From: Pseudomonas orientalis
GTDB lineage: Bacteria > Pseudomonadota > Gammaproteobacteria > Pseudomonadales > Pseudomonadaceae
Direction of reading: 5' to 3'
NCBI RefSeq assembly: GCF_001439815.1
Contig: NZ_JYLM01000001.1
Location: forward strand, 124,001-188,000
DNA length: 64,000 nt
Under the pieces are notes generated by a model that was not told where the DNA came from, did no database searches, and saw only the letters and a program-made list of their open reading frames with translations. Positions 1-8,668 of this stretch are shown here, one piece after another; the stretch's first letter is position 1; each line of letters opens with the position of its first letter. Position numbers and translations under genes: made by a program.

Positions 1-367
1 CAAAGCTGCCGGTCAGCCCGCAGATCGTCACCAGTACCGCGCAGGTGATGTAGGCACCGATGGCCTCGCCGTAACTGACCCCGCCCAGGCTCGTGATCAA
101 CAGCGCCGCGCCGGGTGTGGACCAGGCGATGGTGATCGGCGTGCGGTAGCGCAGGGACAGGCCGATGCTGCACACCGCCATGCCGATGGAAATCGCCCAG
201 ATCCACGAGGAAATCTGCGCCGTGGTCAAACCGGCGGCCTGGCCGGCCTGGAACATCAGCACCAGCGAGCTGGTGTAACCGGTCATCATCGCGATGAAAC
301 CGGCGACGACGGCCGAAGGTGACGTGTCGGCCAGCGGGCGTAACGGCGCTTGGATGGCGTCGGTCAT
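1..367 (-). CDS. BenE-family benzoate/H+ symporter, N-terminal part (gene runs off the window)
   Basis: Reading the minus strand from the ATG at 367 gives a 122-codon open frame that continues past base 1. The start MTDAIQAPLRPLADTSPSAV is followed by hydrophobic segments (VVAGFIAMMTGYTSSLVLMF, then a helix around SSWIWAISIGMAVCSIGL, then TPITIAWSTPGAALL and a further one). This is the N-terminal pattern of the BenE family, inner-membrane proton symporters for benzoate. The family match is by recognition of the protein; the substrate is inferred. It is divergent from the GntR regulator at 709. Because it lies beside a purine-degradation cluster rather than ben/cat genes, another aromatic or purine substrate is possible. 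The C-terminal two thirds are not visible. Confidence 0.8.
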   Translation of the reverse strand, partial: MTDAIQAPLRPLADTSPSAVVAGFIAMMTGYTSSLVLMFQAGQAAGLTTAQISSWIWAISIGMAVCSIGLSLRYRTPITIAWSTPGAALLITSLGGVSYGEAIGAYITCAVLVTICGLTGSF

Positions 368-400
368 GGAAAGGTGTTCCTTTTACCTGACTCCGCACGC

Positions 401-500
401 TGTAGGAGCGAGCTTGCTCGCGAAAATCGCCAACGATAACGCGGGCAATCAGATTAAACGCGGCGCCCTTGGGTTCTTCGCGAGCAAGCTCGCTCCTACA
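401..500. repeat. REPIN, TAGGAGCGAGC arm type
   Basis: Two inverted copies of an arm (TGTAGGAGCGAGCTTGCTCG at 401-420 and its reverse complement ending at 500) enclose about 55 bases. Each arm is itself an imperfect hairpin. The same 100-base unit recurs at 17061, 21326, 41412, 47199, 49389 and 59060. It lies between the divergent transporter and regulator genes. Confidence 0.93.
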
Positions 501-611
501 GTGGGATGTCGTTCATGGGAAATCGTGGAATCAAGCCTAAACTCAAACGTAACGACCCATTGCAATACAGCCGGCGCCGCAAACAGCCGTACAGTGTGTT
601 GGCGCAGTGGG

Positions 612-621
612 TTGTGTACAA
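612..621. promoter_or_regulatory. Candidate GntR/FCD operator, TTGTGTACAA
   Basis: TTGT-GT-ACAA is a short dyad 88 bases before the regulator start at 709 and lies between the divergent BenE-like gene and the regulator. TTGTxxACAA-type sites are common for FCD-class GntR proteins. Autoregulation and control of the transporter are inferred; a single 10-base dyad can occur by chance. Confidence 0.35.
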
Positions 622-708
622 TGTGCCCTGTTTTCAGGTGATACTTGCCAGCGTACCGTTGTTGCCGTATTACCTTATTTCGCCGCCGTTCTCCAAACCC
701 GAGTGCCC

Positions 709-1473
709 ATGAACGAACAGTTGCAACCTCTCAAGAAACAACCGCGAGCCGGCAAGACCGGTCGCAGCGGAACCCAGGACGATATCGTCTACGCGCATAT
801 CTTCGAAGCTATCCTCGAACAACGCCTGGCACCCGGTACCAAATTGAGTGAAGAGGCACTGGGCGAAATCTTCGGCGTGAGCCGCACCATCATTCGCCGC
901 GCATTGTCGCGCCTGGCCCATGAAGGCGTGGTGTTGCTGCGGCCCAACCGTGGCGCGGTCGTCGCCAGCCCGAGCGTCGAGGAGGCCCGGCAGGTGTTCA
1001 TGGCGCGGCGTCTGGTGGAGCGCGCGATCACCGAGTTGGCGGTGCAGCACGCCACCGCCGAGCAACTGGCCGAATTGCGCCAGATGGTCAACGATGAACG
1101 CGACAGTTTCTCCCGGGGGGACCGTGGTGCCGGCATTCGCCTCTCCGGCGAATTCCACCTGAAGCTGGCCGAGGCGGCGAAGAACGCGCCGCTGATCAGC
1201 TTCCAGCGCAGCCTGGTGTCCCAGACCTCATTGATCATCGCCCAGTACGAAAGCGGCAACCGCTCGCACTGTTCCTACGATGAACACACCCAGTTGATCG
1301 ACGCGATCGAAGCCCGGGATGCGGTACTCGCGGTGGATCTGATGATGCATCACATGGATCACATCGACAGCAAGCTCAACCTCGATGAGGAGAGTGCGTC
1401 GGATGATTTGCATGCAGTGTTCTCGCATCTGTTGCAGACCAAAAAGGCGGGGCGCTCGTCTGTAAAGTTGTAA
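709..1473 (+). CDS. GntR family transcriptional regulator, FCD class
   Basis: This 254-residue protein has a winged helix-turn-helix at about residues 25-90 (IFEAILEQRLAPGTKLSEE, then FGVSRTIIRRALSRLAHEG) and an all-helical FCD ligand-binding domain from about 100 to 230, with a C-terminal HTQLIDAIEARDAVLA stretch. FCD regulators are DNA-binding repressors or activators that respond to small carboxylates or related metabolites. The ATG at 709 is chosen because an upstream extension to 607 reads through the TTGTGTACAA region and lacks family similarity. The gene is convergent with guaD and divergent from the transporter, so control of purine catabolism or of the transporter is likely but not shown. 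The P. aeruginosa equivalent by position would be PA1520. Confidence 0.88.
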   Translation: MNEQLQPLKKQPRAGKTGRSGTQDDIVYAHIFEAILEQRLAPGTKLSEEALGEIFGVSRTIIRRALSRLAHEGVVLLRPNRGAVVASPSVEEARQVFMARRLVERAITELAVQHATAEQLAELRQMVNDERDSFSRGDRGAGIRLSGEFHLKLAEAAKNAPLISFQRSLVSQTSLIIAQYESGNRSHCSYDEHTQLIDAIEARDAVLAVDLMMHHMDHIDSKLNLDEESASDDLHAVFSHLLQTKKAGRSSVKL

Positions 1474-1498
1474 TTTCCCCGACACACCGGGAATAAAA

Positions 1499-1590
1499 AG
1501 GTGGGAGGGGGCTTGCCCCCGATAGCAGTGTGTCAGTCACAAATAGGTTGGCTGATACACCGCAATCGGGGGCAAGCCCCCTCCCACATT
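1499..1590. repeat. REPIN, GTGGGAGGGGGC arm type
   Basis: GTGGGAGGGGGCTTGCCCCC at 1501-1520 is mirrored by its reverse complement ending near 1588. It fills the space between the convergent GntR and guaD genes. The strong hairpins may also stop transcription from both sides (inference). Confidence 0.93.
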
Positions 1591-1614
1591 TTTTGATTTG
1601 TGTTGTGGCTGGGA

Positions 1615-2919
1615 TCAGCGTTGATGCACCAGATTGCCGGCCGCATAGGTCTGCATCACCGCCCGATCATCCCCCAGTGTCATCAACACAAACAACGTCT
1701 CGGCAATGTTATTGGCCTGCTTCAAGCGATAGCTGAGCAGCGGCGTGGCGTTGTAGTCCAGCACCAGAAAGTCCGCATCCGTGCCCGGCTGCAAGGTGCC
1801 GATCCTGTCTTCCAGGCGCAACGCCCGCGCACCGCCCAGGGTCGCCAGGTACAGCGACTTGAACGGGCTCAATCGCGCGCCCTGCAACTGCATGACCTTG
1901 TAGGCTTCATTCAGGGTTTGCAGCAGCGAGAAGCTGGTACCGCCGCCCACGTCGGTGCCCAGGCCGACATTCAGTTTGTGCTTCTCGGCCATCGGCAGGT
2001 TGAACAGGCCGCTGCCGAGGAACAGGTTCGACGTCGGGCAGAACGCCACGGCCGAGCCGGTCTCGGCCAGCCGTGCGCACTCGTCGTCGCACAGGTGCAC
2101 GCCATGGGCAAAAACGGAGCGTTCGCCGAGCAGTTTGTAATGGTCGTACACGTCCAGATAGCCGTCGCGCTCGGGGAACAGCGCCTTCACCCATTCGACT
2201 TCCTGCTTGTTCTCACTGATGTGGGTCTGCATGTACAGGTCCGGGTACTCGCCCAGCAATTGCCCGGCCAGCGCCAGTTGCTCCGGCGTGCTGGTGGGGG
2301 CGAAGCGTGGCGTCACCGCGTAATGCAGGCGGCCCTTGCCGTGCCAGCGCTCGATCAGCGCCTTGCTTTGCTGGTAGCTGGATTGCGGCGTGTCGGTCAG
2401 ATATTCCGGCGCATTGCGGTCCATCATCACCTTGCCGGCAATCATGCGCAGGTCGAGTTTTTCGGCGGCTTCAAAGAATGCGTTCACCGACTGCGGGTGC
2501 ACGCTGCCGAACACCAGCGCGGTGGTGGTGCCGTTGCGCAGCAGTTCCTTGATGAAGATGTCCGCGACTTCCTCGGCGTGGGCCTTGTCGGCGAACTGGC
2601 TTTCACAGGGGAAGGTGTAGGTGTTGAGCCAGTCCAGCAACTGCTCGCCATAGGCGCCGACCATGCCGGTCTGCGGCAGGTGGATGTGGGTGTCGATCAG
2701 GCCGGGGGTGATCAAGGCGTCCTGGTAGTGAGTAATGTCGATGTCAGCGGGCAGTGTCGGCAGCAGGTCGCTGGCGTGGCCGAGCGCACTGATCTGGCCG
2801 TTATCGATCACCAGCAGGCCGTCTTCGAAATACTCGTAGGACGCTTCGATGCCCACGACGGCAGGGTCATCGAGGCTGTGCAGAATGGCGGCGCGGTAGG
2901 CTTTGCGGGTCAAAGGCAT
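1615..2919 (-). CDS. guaD: Guanine deaminase
   Basis: GuaD hydrolyses guanine to xanthine and ammonia, in the cytoplasm, feeding xanthine dehydrogenase. The protein is 434 residues and belongs to the zinc amidohydrolase superfamily. Metal-binding motifs are visible: THIH at about residues 77-80 after PGLID, a QTHISENKQEV segment in the middle, FAHGVHLCDDE, and GLGTDVGGGTSFS carrying the catalytic aspartate. The ATG at 2919 is preferred over the ATG at 2925 because GAG lies about six bases before it and the resulting length equals the usual Pseudomonas GuaD length. It is the last gene of the xdhA-xdhB-xdhC-guaD run, with seven bases after the xdhC stop, so translational coupling is likely. Confidence 0.95.
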   Translation of the reverse strand: MPLTRKAYRAAILHSLDDPAVVGIEASYEYFEDGLLVIDNGQISALGHASDLLPTLPADIDITHYQDALITPGLIDTHIHLPQTGMVGAYGEQLLDWLNTYTFPCESQFADKAHAEEVADIFIKELLRNGTTTALVFGSVHPQSVNAFFEAAEKLDLRMIAGKVMMDRNAPEYLTDTPQSSYQQSKALIERWHGKGRLHYAVTPRFAPTSTPEQLALAGQLLGEYPDLYMQTHISENKQEVEWVKALFPERDGYLDVYDHYKLLGERSVFAHGVHLCDDECARLAETGSAVAFCPTSNLFLGSGLFNLPMAEKHKLNVGLGTDVGGGTSFSLLQTLNEAYKVMQLQGARLSPFKSLYLATLGGARALRLEDRIGTLQPGTDADFLVLDYNATPLLSYRLKQANNIAETLFVLMTLGDDRAVMQTYAAGNLVHQR

Positions 2920-2926
2920 GGTCATC

Positions 2927-3769
2927 TCAATTGATAGCTTGGCTGCGGCGTGACACCGGCAGCAATTTGGCAATGGGTTCGGCGCTGGCGGTGTGCTGGC
3001 CGAAATTGGCGTTATAGGTGGCGATGATTTCGCCGGCGATGGAAATGGCGATTTCCACCGGCAATTTGCCCTTCACCTCGGTGAGGCCCATGGGGCAGCG
3101 CATGCGTTGCAGTTGCGCGGTGTCGAAGCCGCGGTCGCGCAGGCGGTGTTCGAATTTCACGCGCTTGGTTTTCGAGCCGATCAGGCCGAAGTAGGCAAAA
3201 TCATTGCGCTTGAGCAGGGCGGCGGTGAGTTGCAGGTCCAGCGCGTGGTTGTGGGTCATGACGATGCAGTAACTGCCCACCGGCAAGTCGGCGATTTCGT
3301 CGACCGGCTCTTCGCTGACGATTTTACGCACGCCTTGCGGGATGTTCTGCGGGAATTCCTGCTCACGGGAATCGATCCAGCGCACCCGGCACGGCAGGCT
3401 CGCCAGCAACGGCACCAGCGCCCGCCCGACATGGCCTGCGCCGAATACCGCGATCTGCGCCTGCACCTGGCCCATCGGTTCGAACAGCAGCACCGTCACG
3501 CCGCCGCAGCACTGGCCCAGGCTGGCGCCGAGGCTGAAGCGCTCCAGATGGGTGTTCTGCTGGCCACGGGCGAGCATCTCACGGGCGATCTGCATCGCCT
3601 TGTATTCCAGGTGCCCTCCGCCGATGGTGTCGAAGGTGTGGGCGGCGCTGATCACCATTTTGGAGCCGGCATTGCGCGGCGTGGAGCCGAGCTCTTCGAT
3701 GATGGTCACCAGTACGCAGGGCTCGCCCTGGTTCTGCAGGTCGGCGAGGGCGCTGATCCAGTTGTTCAT
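2927..3769 (-). CDS. xdhC: Xanthine dehydrogenase accessory protein XdhC
   Basis: XdhC binds the molybdenum cofactor, helps to sulfurate it and delivers it to XdhB; it is not part of the mature enzyme. The 280-residue protein begins MNNWISALADLQNQGEPCVL and has the family motif ELGSTPRNAGSKMVI, the GGGHLEYKA segment, and a Rossmann-like part starting IAVFGAGHVGRALVPLLA, ending with GLIGSKTKR and PIGL-like CPMGLTEVKGKLPVEIAIS. The ATG at 3769 has AGAGG a few bases upstream; a GTG at 3775 would add two residues. It is separated from xdhB by a palindromic repeat but follows it on the same strand. Confidence 0.95.
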   Translation of the reverse strand: MNNWISALADLQNQGEPCVLVTIIEELGSTPRNAGSKMVISAAHTFDTIGGGHLEYKAMQIAREMLARGQQNTHLERFSLGASLGQCCGGVTVLLFEPMGQVQAQIAVFGAGHVGRALVPLLASLPCRVRWIDSREQEFPQNIPQGVRKIVSEEPVDEIADLPVGSYCIVMTHNHALDLQLTAALLKRNDFAYFGLIGSKTKRVKFEHRLRDRGFDTAQLQRMRCPMGLTEVKGKLPVEIAISIAGEIIATYNANFGQHTASAEPIAKLLPVSRRSQAIN

Positions 3770-3800
3770 AGTCACCTCTTGTGGTGTCTGTCAGGCCGTC

Positions 3801-3872
3801 ATCGGGGCAAGCCCCCTCCCACACTTGAATGTATTCACAGTTCAAAATGTGGGAGGGGGCTTGCCCCCGATG
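3801..3872. repeat. REPIN, GTGGGAGGGGGC arm type, inside the xdh operon
   Basis: ATCGGGGCAAGCCCCCTCCC at 3801-3820 faces its inverted copy ending at 3872. It occupies the gap between the xdhB stop and the xdhC start. Such intra-operon hairpins can stabilise upstream mRNA or lower expression of downstream genes. Confidence 0.92.
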
Positions 3873-3885
3873 GCAGCGCCTCGGT

Positions 3886-6285
3886 CTAGAGCGAAGCCAA
3901 CTCGGTTTCGGTATCCACAGCTACAGCGGCGCTCAACCTGCGCATCTGCTCACACCCCCACAACACCCGCTCTGGCGTGGCCGGCGCGTCGATCTTCGGC
4001 TGCTGGCGATAGTCAGCCAGACTCGCCACGGCGTCCTTGATCGCGCACCACGAGGCGATCCCGAGCATGAACGGCGGCTCACCCACGGCCTTGGAATGGA
4101 ACACCGTGTCTTCCGGGTTCTTGCGGTTTTCCACCAGCTTCACCCGCAGGTCCAGCGGCATGTCGGCCACCGCCGGGATCTTGTAGCTGGCCGGACCGTT
4201 GGTCATGAGCTTGCCTTTGCTGTTCCACACCAGCTCTTCCATGGTCAGCCAGCCCATGCCCTGGATAAACCCGCCTTCGACCTGGCCGATGTCGATGGCC
4301 GGGTTAAGCGAGGCGCCCACGTCATGGAGGATGTCGGTGCGCAGCATCTTGTATTCGCCGGTCAGGGTGTCGACGATCACTTCGCAGCAGGCCGCGCCGA
4401 ACGCGAAGTAGTAGAACGGCCGTCCGCGCGACTGGCTGCGGTCGTAGAAGATCTTCGGGGTCTTGTAGAAGCCGGTGCTCGACAGCGAGACCTGGGCGAA
4501 ATACGCCTGCTGGATCAGCGCCTCGAAGCTCAGTATCTGCTCACGCACGCGCACATGGCCGTTGCGAAATTGCACATCCGCTTCGCTGACGTCGTACTTG
4601 CGCGCGGCAAATTCCACCAGGCGCTGCTTGATGGTTTCGGCGGCGTTCTGCGCGGCCTTACCGTTCAGGTCGGCACCGCTGGAGGCCGCGGTTGGCGAAG
4701 TGTTCGGCACTTTGTCGGTGTTGGTGGCGGTGATCTGCACGCGGTCGATGTCGACCTGGAACACTTCGGCCACCACCTGGGCGACCTTGGTGTTCAGGCC
4801 CTGGCCCATCTCGGTGCCGCCATGGTTCAGGTGAATGCTGCCGTCGGTGTAGATATGGATGAGCGCGCCGGCCTGGTTGAGGAAGCTCGCGGTGAACGAA
4901 ATACCGAACTTGACCGGGGTCAGCGCCAGGCCTTTTTTCAGGATCGGGCTGTGGGCGTTGTATAAACGAATCGCTTCGCGGCGCTCGGCGTATTGGCTGC
5001 TGGCTTCCAGTTCGGCGGTCATTTCTTCGAGCATGTTGTGCTCGACGGTCTGGTAGTAGTGGGTGACGTTGCGCTCGGTCTTGCCGTAGTAGTTGGCCTT
5101 GCGCACGGCCAACGGATCCAGCGCCAGGTGGCGGGCAATGGCGTCCATCACTTCCTCGATGGCGACCATGCCCTGGGGGCCGCCGAAGCCGCGATAGGCG
5201 GTGTTGGACGCGGTGTTGGTCTTGCAGCGATGGCCGTTGACCGTGGCATCGCCCAGGTAATACGAATTATCGGCGTGGAACATCGCGCGGTCGACAATCG
5301 AGTTGGACAGGTCCGGCGAACAGCCGCAGTTGCCGGCCAGTTCCAGGTTGATGCCGTGCAAGCGGCCGTTGTCGTCAAAGCCCACGTCATATTCGATATA
5401 GAAAGGGTGGCGCTTGCCGGTCATCAGCATGTCTTCCACACGCGGCAGGCGCATCTTGGTCGGCTGGCCGGTTAGGCGCGCCACCACCGCGCACAGGCAG
5501 GCCGGGCTGGCGGCCTGGGTTTCCTTGCCGCCGAAACCACCGCCCATGCGACGCATGTCGACCACGATCTTGTTCATAGACACGTCGAGCACTTCGGCCA
5601 CCAGCTTCTGCACCTCGGTGGGGTTTTGCGTGGAGCAATAGACGATCATGCCACCGTCTTCGGTGGGCATTACCGAAGAGATCTGGGTTTCCAGGTAGAA
5701 GTGTTCCTGGCCGCCGATATGCAGCGTGCCCTGAATACGGTGCTTGGCACTCGCCAGCGCAGACGCCGAATCGCCGCGTTGGTGCGTGTGGCTGTCGAGC
5801 ACAAAGTGTTTGTTGCGAAACGCCTCGACCACATCCAGTACCGGCTCCAGGTCTTCGTATTCGATCACCGCCGCCATCGCCGCTTTGCGCGCGGTCTCAA
5901 GATCGCGGGCGGCCACGGCCAGCAGCACCTGGCCCACAAACTGCACGGTATCGATGGCCAGCAGCGGATCGCCGGGCATCAACGGGCCGATGTCTTTCAG
6001 GCCCGGTACGTCTTCGTGGGTGATCACAATGCGCACGCCATCGAAGGCGTAGCAGGGCGCCGTGTCGATGCTGAGGATTTTCGCGTGGGCGCGGTCGGAC
6101 AGGCGCGCATACAGGTGCAACTGGTTGGGAAATTCGAGGCGGTCGTCGATGTACTGCGCTTCACCGCTGACATGCTTGGCGGCGCTGTCATGCTTGACGC
6201 TGCGGCCGACCCCGGTGGTCAGGTCCTGGGCAAACAGTTCGGCCAGTTCGGCCTGGGTTTTTACCACGGCATGATGGTTAGACAT
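3886..6285 (-). CDS. xdhB: Xanthine dehydrogenase molybdenum-binding subunit XdhB
   Basis: This 799-residue large subunit carries the molybdenum cofactor and the active site that hydroxylates hypoxanthine to xanthine and urate. Visible motifs are the N-terminal hammerhead domain (GEAQYIDDRLEFPNQLH), MGGGFGGKET, AYRGFGGPQG, the cofactor-binding GGTEMGQGLNTKVAQV and TAASSGADLNG, and KAVGEPPFMLG, whose glutamate is the catalytic base. The length matches the family. The start overlaps the end of xdhA by eight bases, showing tight coupling of the two subunits. Confidence 0.97.
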   Translation of the reverse strand: MSNHHAVVKTQAELAELFAQDLTTGVGRSVKHDSAAKHVSGEAQYIDDRLEFPNQLHLYARLSDRAHAKILSIDTAPCYAFDGVRIVITHEDVPGLKDIGPLMPGDPLLAIDTVQFVGQVLLAVAARDLETARKAAMAAVIEYEDLEPVLDVVEAFRNKHFVLDSHTHQRGDSASALASAKHRIQGTLHIGGQEHFYLETQISSVMPTEDGGMIVYCSTQNPTEVQKLVAEVLDVSMNKIVVDMRRMGGGFGGKETQAASPACLCAVVARLTGQPTKMRLPRVEDMLMTGKRHPFYIEYDVGFDDNGRLHGINLELAGNCGCSPDLSNSIVDRAMFHADNSYYLGDATVNGHRCKTNTASNTAYRGFGGPQGMVAIEEVMDAIARHLALDPLAVRKANYYGKTERNVTHYYQTVEHNMLEEMTAELEASSQYAERREAIRLYNAHSPILKKGLALTPVKFGISFTASFLNQAGALIHIYTDGSIHLNHGGTEMGQGLNTKVAQVVAEVFQVDIDRVQITATNTDKVPNTSPTAASSGADLNGKAAQNAAETIKQRLVEFAARKYDVSEADVQFRNGHVRVREQILSFEALIQQAYFAQVSLSSTGFYKTPKIFYDRSQSRGRPFYYFAFGAACCEVIVDTLTGEYKMLRTDILHDVGASLNPAIDIGQVEGGFIQGMGWLTMEELVWNSKGKLMTNGPASYKIPAVADMPLDLRVKLVENRKNPEDTVFHSKAVGEPPFMLGIASWCAIKDAVASLADYRQQPKIDAPATPERVLWGCEQMRRLSAAVAVDTETELASL

Positions 6286-7726
6286 AAGCGGTCACCCGAG
6301 TCTCGATGTGCGGCGTTTGCAGTTCGATGAAGTATTTGCGCAGCAGGTTCTGCGCGCTGAGCAGGCGGTATTCCTTGCTGGCGCGGAAGTCCGAAAGCGG
6401 AGTGAAATCCTCGGCCAGCGCGGCGCAGGCTTTCTCGACGGTGGCGGCATTCCAGGTGGCGCCGATCAATACCGTTTCGCAGTGTTTGGCGCGTTTTGGC
6501 GTGGCGGCCATGCCGCCGAAGGCGACGCGGGCGTCACGGATCACACCGTTGTCGAGCTTCAAGTTGAACGCGGCGCAAACGGCGGAAATATCGTCGTCCA
6601 GGCGCTTGGACACCTTGTAGGCGCGAAACAGCGCGTGGCCCTTGGGCACGATGATTTTCTCGATGAATTCGCTGTCCTGGCGGGCGGTGACGCGGTAGTC
6701 GATAAAGTAGTCTTCCAGTGCCAGGGTGCGACGGGTCTGGCCCTTGCACAGCACCATCTGCGCACCGAGGGCGATCAGCAGCGGCGGCGAATCACCAATG
6801 GGCGAGGCGTTGCCGATATTGCCGCCCAGGGTGCCCTGGTTGCGGATCTGCAGGGAGGCAAAGCGGTGCAGCAAGTCGCCGAAGTCGGGGTATTCGTGAT
6901 GCAGCGCGGCGTAGCAGTCGGAGAGGGCGGTGGCGGCGCCGATTTCCAGGCGGTCATCGAAGGCGTCGATGCGCTTCATTTCTTCGATGTTGCCGACGTA
7001 GATCATCACCGGCAGGGTGCGATGGAACTGGGTGACTTCCAGCGCCAGGTCGGTGCCGCCGGCCAGCAGGCGGGCTTGGGGATAGGCGTCGTAGAGATCG
7101 GCCAGGTCGGCAACGGTCAACGGCACCAGGCACCGTTTGTCGCCGCTGTTGAGTTCGCCGGTTTGCGTTGGCGCAATCGCCTTGAGCTGCGCGATGGTCT
7201 GGGCTTCACGGCTGTCGAACTGGTCCTGGGGCTTGTTGCAACAGGCCTGTTCGGCCGCCGCCAGAATCGGGCGGTAACCGGTGCAGCGGCACAGGTTGCC
7301 GGCCAGGGCTTCGTGGGCTTTCTGGCTGTCGGGCGCGTCGCTGTTCTTTTGCAGGGCAAACAACGACATCACAAAGCCCGGGGTGCAGAAGCCGCACTGT
7401 GAACCGTGGCATTCGACCATCGCCTGTTGCACGCTGTGCAGTTGGCCCTGGTGCTTGAGGTCTTCGACACTGATCAGTTGCTTGCCGTGCAGCGACGAGA
7501 CAAAGGTCAGGCACGAGTTGAGGCTGCGATAACGGATCTGCTCGACGCCTTGATCGTTGCGGTGCAACTCGCCGACGACCACGGTGCACGCACCGCAGTC
7601 GCCGCTGGCGCAGCCTTCCTTGGTACCGGATTTGCCCACATGCTCACGCAAATAGTTGAGCACGGTCAGGTTGGGGTCCAGGGCGTGCTCGCTACGGAGT
7701 TCCTGGTTGAGTAAAAACTGGATCAC
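6278..7726 (-). CDS. xdhA: Xanthine dehydrogenase small subunit XdhA (2Fe-2S and FAD)
   Basis: XdhA passes electrons from the molybdenum centre through two 2Fe-2S clusters to FAD and NAD+. In the 482-residue protein, the plant-type ferredoxin cluster ligands are C39, C44, C47 and C72; the second cluster ligands are C111, C114, C146 and C148 (CGFC and CRC). The FAD domain follows from about residue 190, with LLAGGTDLALEV and TLGGNIGNASPIGDSPP. It is the first gene of the minus-strand cluster, so the 280-base region 7727-8006 holds its promoter and the paired inverted repeats described separately. Confidence 0.97.
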   Translation of the reverse strand: MIQFLLNQELRSEHALDPNLTVLNYLREHVGKSGTKEGCASGDCGACTVVVGELHRNDQGVEQIRYRSLNSCLTFVSSLHGKQLISVEDLKHQGQLHSVQQAMVECHGSQCGFCTPGFVMSLFALQKNSDAPDSQKAHEALAGNLCRCTGYRPILAAAEQACCNKPQDQFDSREAQTIAQLKAIAPTQTGELNSGDKRCLVPLTVADLADLYDAYPQARLLAGGTDLALEVTQFHRTLPVMIYVGNIEEMKRIDAFDDRLEIGAATALSDCYAALHHEYPDFGDLLHRFASLQIRNQGTLGGNIGNASPIGDSPPLLIALGAQMVLCKGQTRRTLALEDYFIDYRVTARQDSEFIEKIIVPKGHALFRAYKVSKRLDDDISAVCAAFNLKLDNGVIRDARVAFGGMAATPKRAKHCETVLIGATWNAATVEKACAALAEDFTPLSDFRASKEYRLLSAQNLLRKYFIELQTPHIETRVTAYV

Positions 7727-7785
7727 GGAAGGCCTCGCAGATTCATTATTGTTGTTAACCGCTTTGCGCCGAATCTAGTCATGTC

Positions 7786-7822
7786 TGACTTTTCGGTCAA
7801 TTGTTTTCTGACCTAAAGGTCA
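7786..7822. promoter_or_regulatory. Two tandem 14-base inverted repeats, candidate operator of xdhA / GntR
   Basis: TGACTTTTCGGTCA (7786-7799) and TGACCTAAAGGTCA (7809-7822) are both TGAC(C)-N-(G)GTCA dyads. Their starts are 23 bases apart, about two helical turns, so two dimers could bind the same DNA face. They lie 60-96 bases before xdhA and between the divergent xdhA and GntR (8007) genes. Binding by one of the two nearby GntR proteins is inferred. Confidence 0.6.
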
Positions 7823-8006
7823 AGAAAATCCGGTCACAACACATTCAATTATGGTTCAGTCTTCTGGAACCGGTGTTTTCAGGGGCTTATGGCGGTTCAG
7901 GCTTGCGTGTTTCATGCCAAATTCGCCACCGTGGGCGTAGCGCCATCAGCGGGCCAATGCGCTACACTGCCGCGCTTGTACCGATAGAAGATTTTGAAGG
8001 GAAAAC

Positions 8007-8666
8007 ATGACGTTCAAGGCGCCGGACAGTCTCGCCGAGCAAATCGCTCACCACCTCGCCGAACGTATCATTCGCGGCGATCTCAAGCCTGGGGAGCGGA
8101 TCCAGGAACAGAAGGTCACGCTGGCGCTGAATGTCAGCCGTGGTTCCGTGCGCGAAGCCTTGCTGATCCTCGAACGCCGGCACCTGATCGCGATCCTGCC
8201 GCGCCGTGGCGCTCATGTCACTGAACTGACCGCACACAAGGTGCAGAGCCTGTGCACGTTGATGGGCGAAATGTACATCCTGCTCGGCAACGCAGTGGCC
8301 GAAGGCTGGCAGACCCAGGCCGACATGGCGCCCTTCCTGCAGATCCAGCAGCGTCTGATGGCCAGCTACGAGCGCCAGGACATCCGCGCCTTTGTCGAAG
8401 AAAGCTTCAATGTGATGCGCGCTGCGTACCCCTTCGCCAATAACCCGTACCTGCAGGAAACCGTCGAGAACCTGCAGCCGGCGATGAACCGCGCCTACTA
8501 CCTGGCCCTTGACCAGCGCAAGGCGGAAATGAGCGAGTACCTCACGCTATTCGAGCAATTGCTCGCTGCCGTACTGGCCCGTGACCTGGCGCAGATCCGC
8601 CAGGTGCTGTCGGCCTACTGCCAGCGCAGCAGCTCGCTGGTGATCGCCGCGTTGGCGGACGCCTAA
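8007..8666 (+). CDS. GntR family transcriptional regulator, FCD class
   Basis: This 219-residue regulator has a wHTH at residues 5-75 (SLAEQIAHHLAERIIRGDLK, then ALNVSRGSVREALLILERRH, then ILPRRGAHVTEL) and an FCD-like helical domain to about residue 215. It starts at ATG 8007 with GAAGGGAAAAC upstream. It is divergent from xdhA and lies two bases before the smc start, so it is probably co-transcribed with smc, an odd pairing of a metabolic regulator with a chromosome-structure gene. The equivalent position in P. aeruginosa is PA1526. Its ligand cannot be told from the sequence; purine-related control is suggested only by position and by the tandem dyads. Confidence 0.9.
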   Translation: MTFKAPDSLAEQIAHHLAERIIRGDLKPGERIQEQKVTLALNVSRGSVREALLILERRHLIAILPRRGAHVTELTAHKVQSLCTLMGEMYILLGNAVAEGWQTQADMAPFLQIQQRLMASYERQDIRAFVEESFNVMRAAYPFANNPYLQETVENLQPAMNRAYYLALDQRKAEMSEYLTLFEQLLAAVLARDLAQIRQVLSAYCQRSSSLVIAALADA

Positions 8667-8668
8667 AC

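Noticed and set aside
607-708. A longer start for the first GntR regulator
   Set aside because: The extra 34 residues do not resemble the family and cover the likely promoter/operator; ATG 709 gives a normal-length FCD regulator.
1600-2934. A 444-codon plus-strand frame opposite guaD, with similar long frames opposite xdhC, xdhB, xdhA, ccoG and aer
   Set aside because: Shadows of conserved minus-strand genes in GC-rich DNA; no ribosome sites or recognisable motifs.
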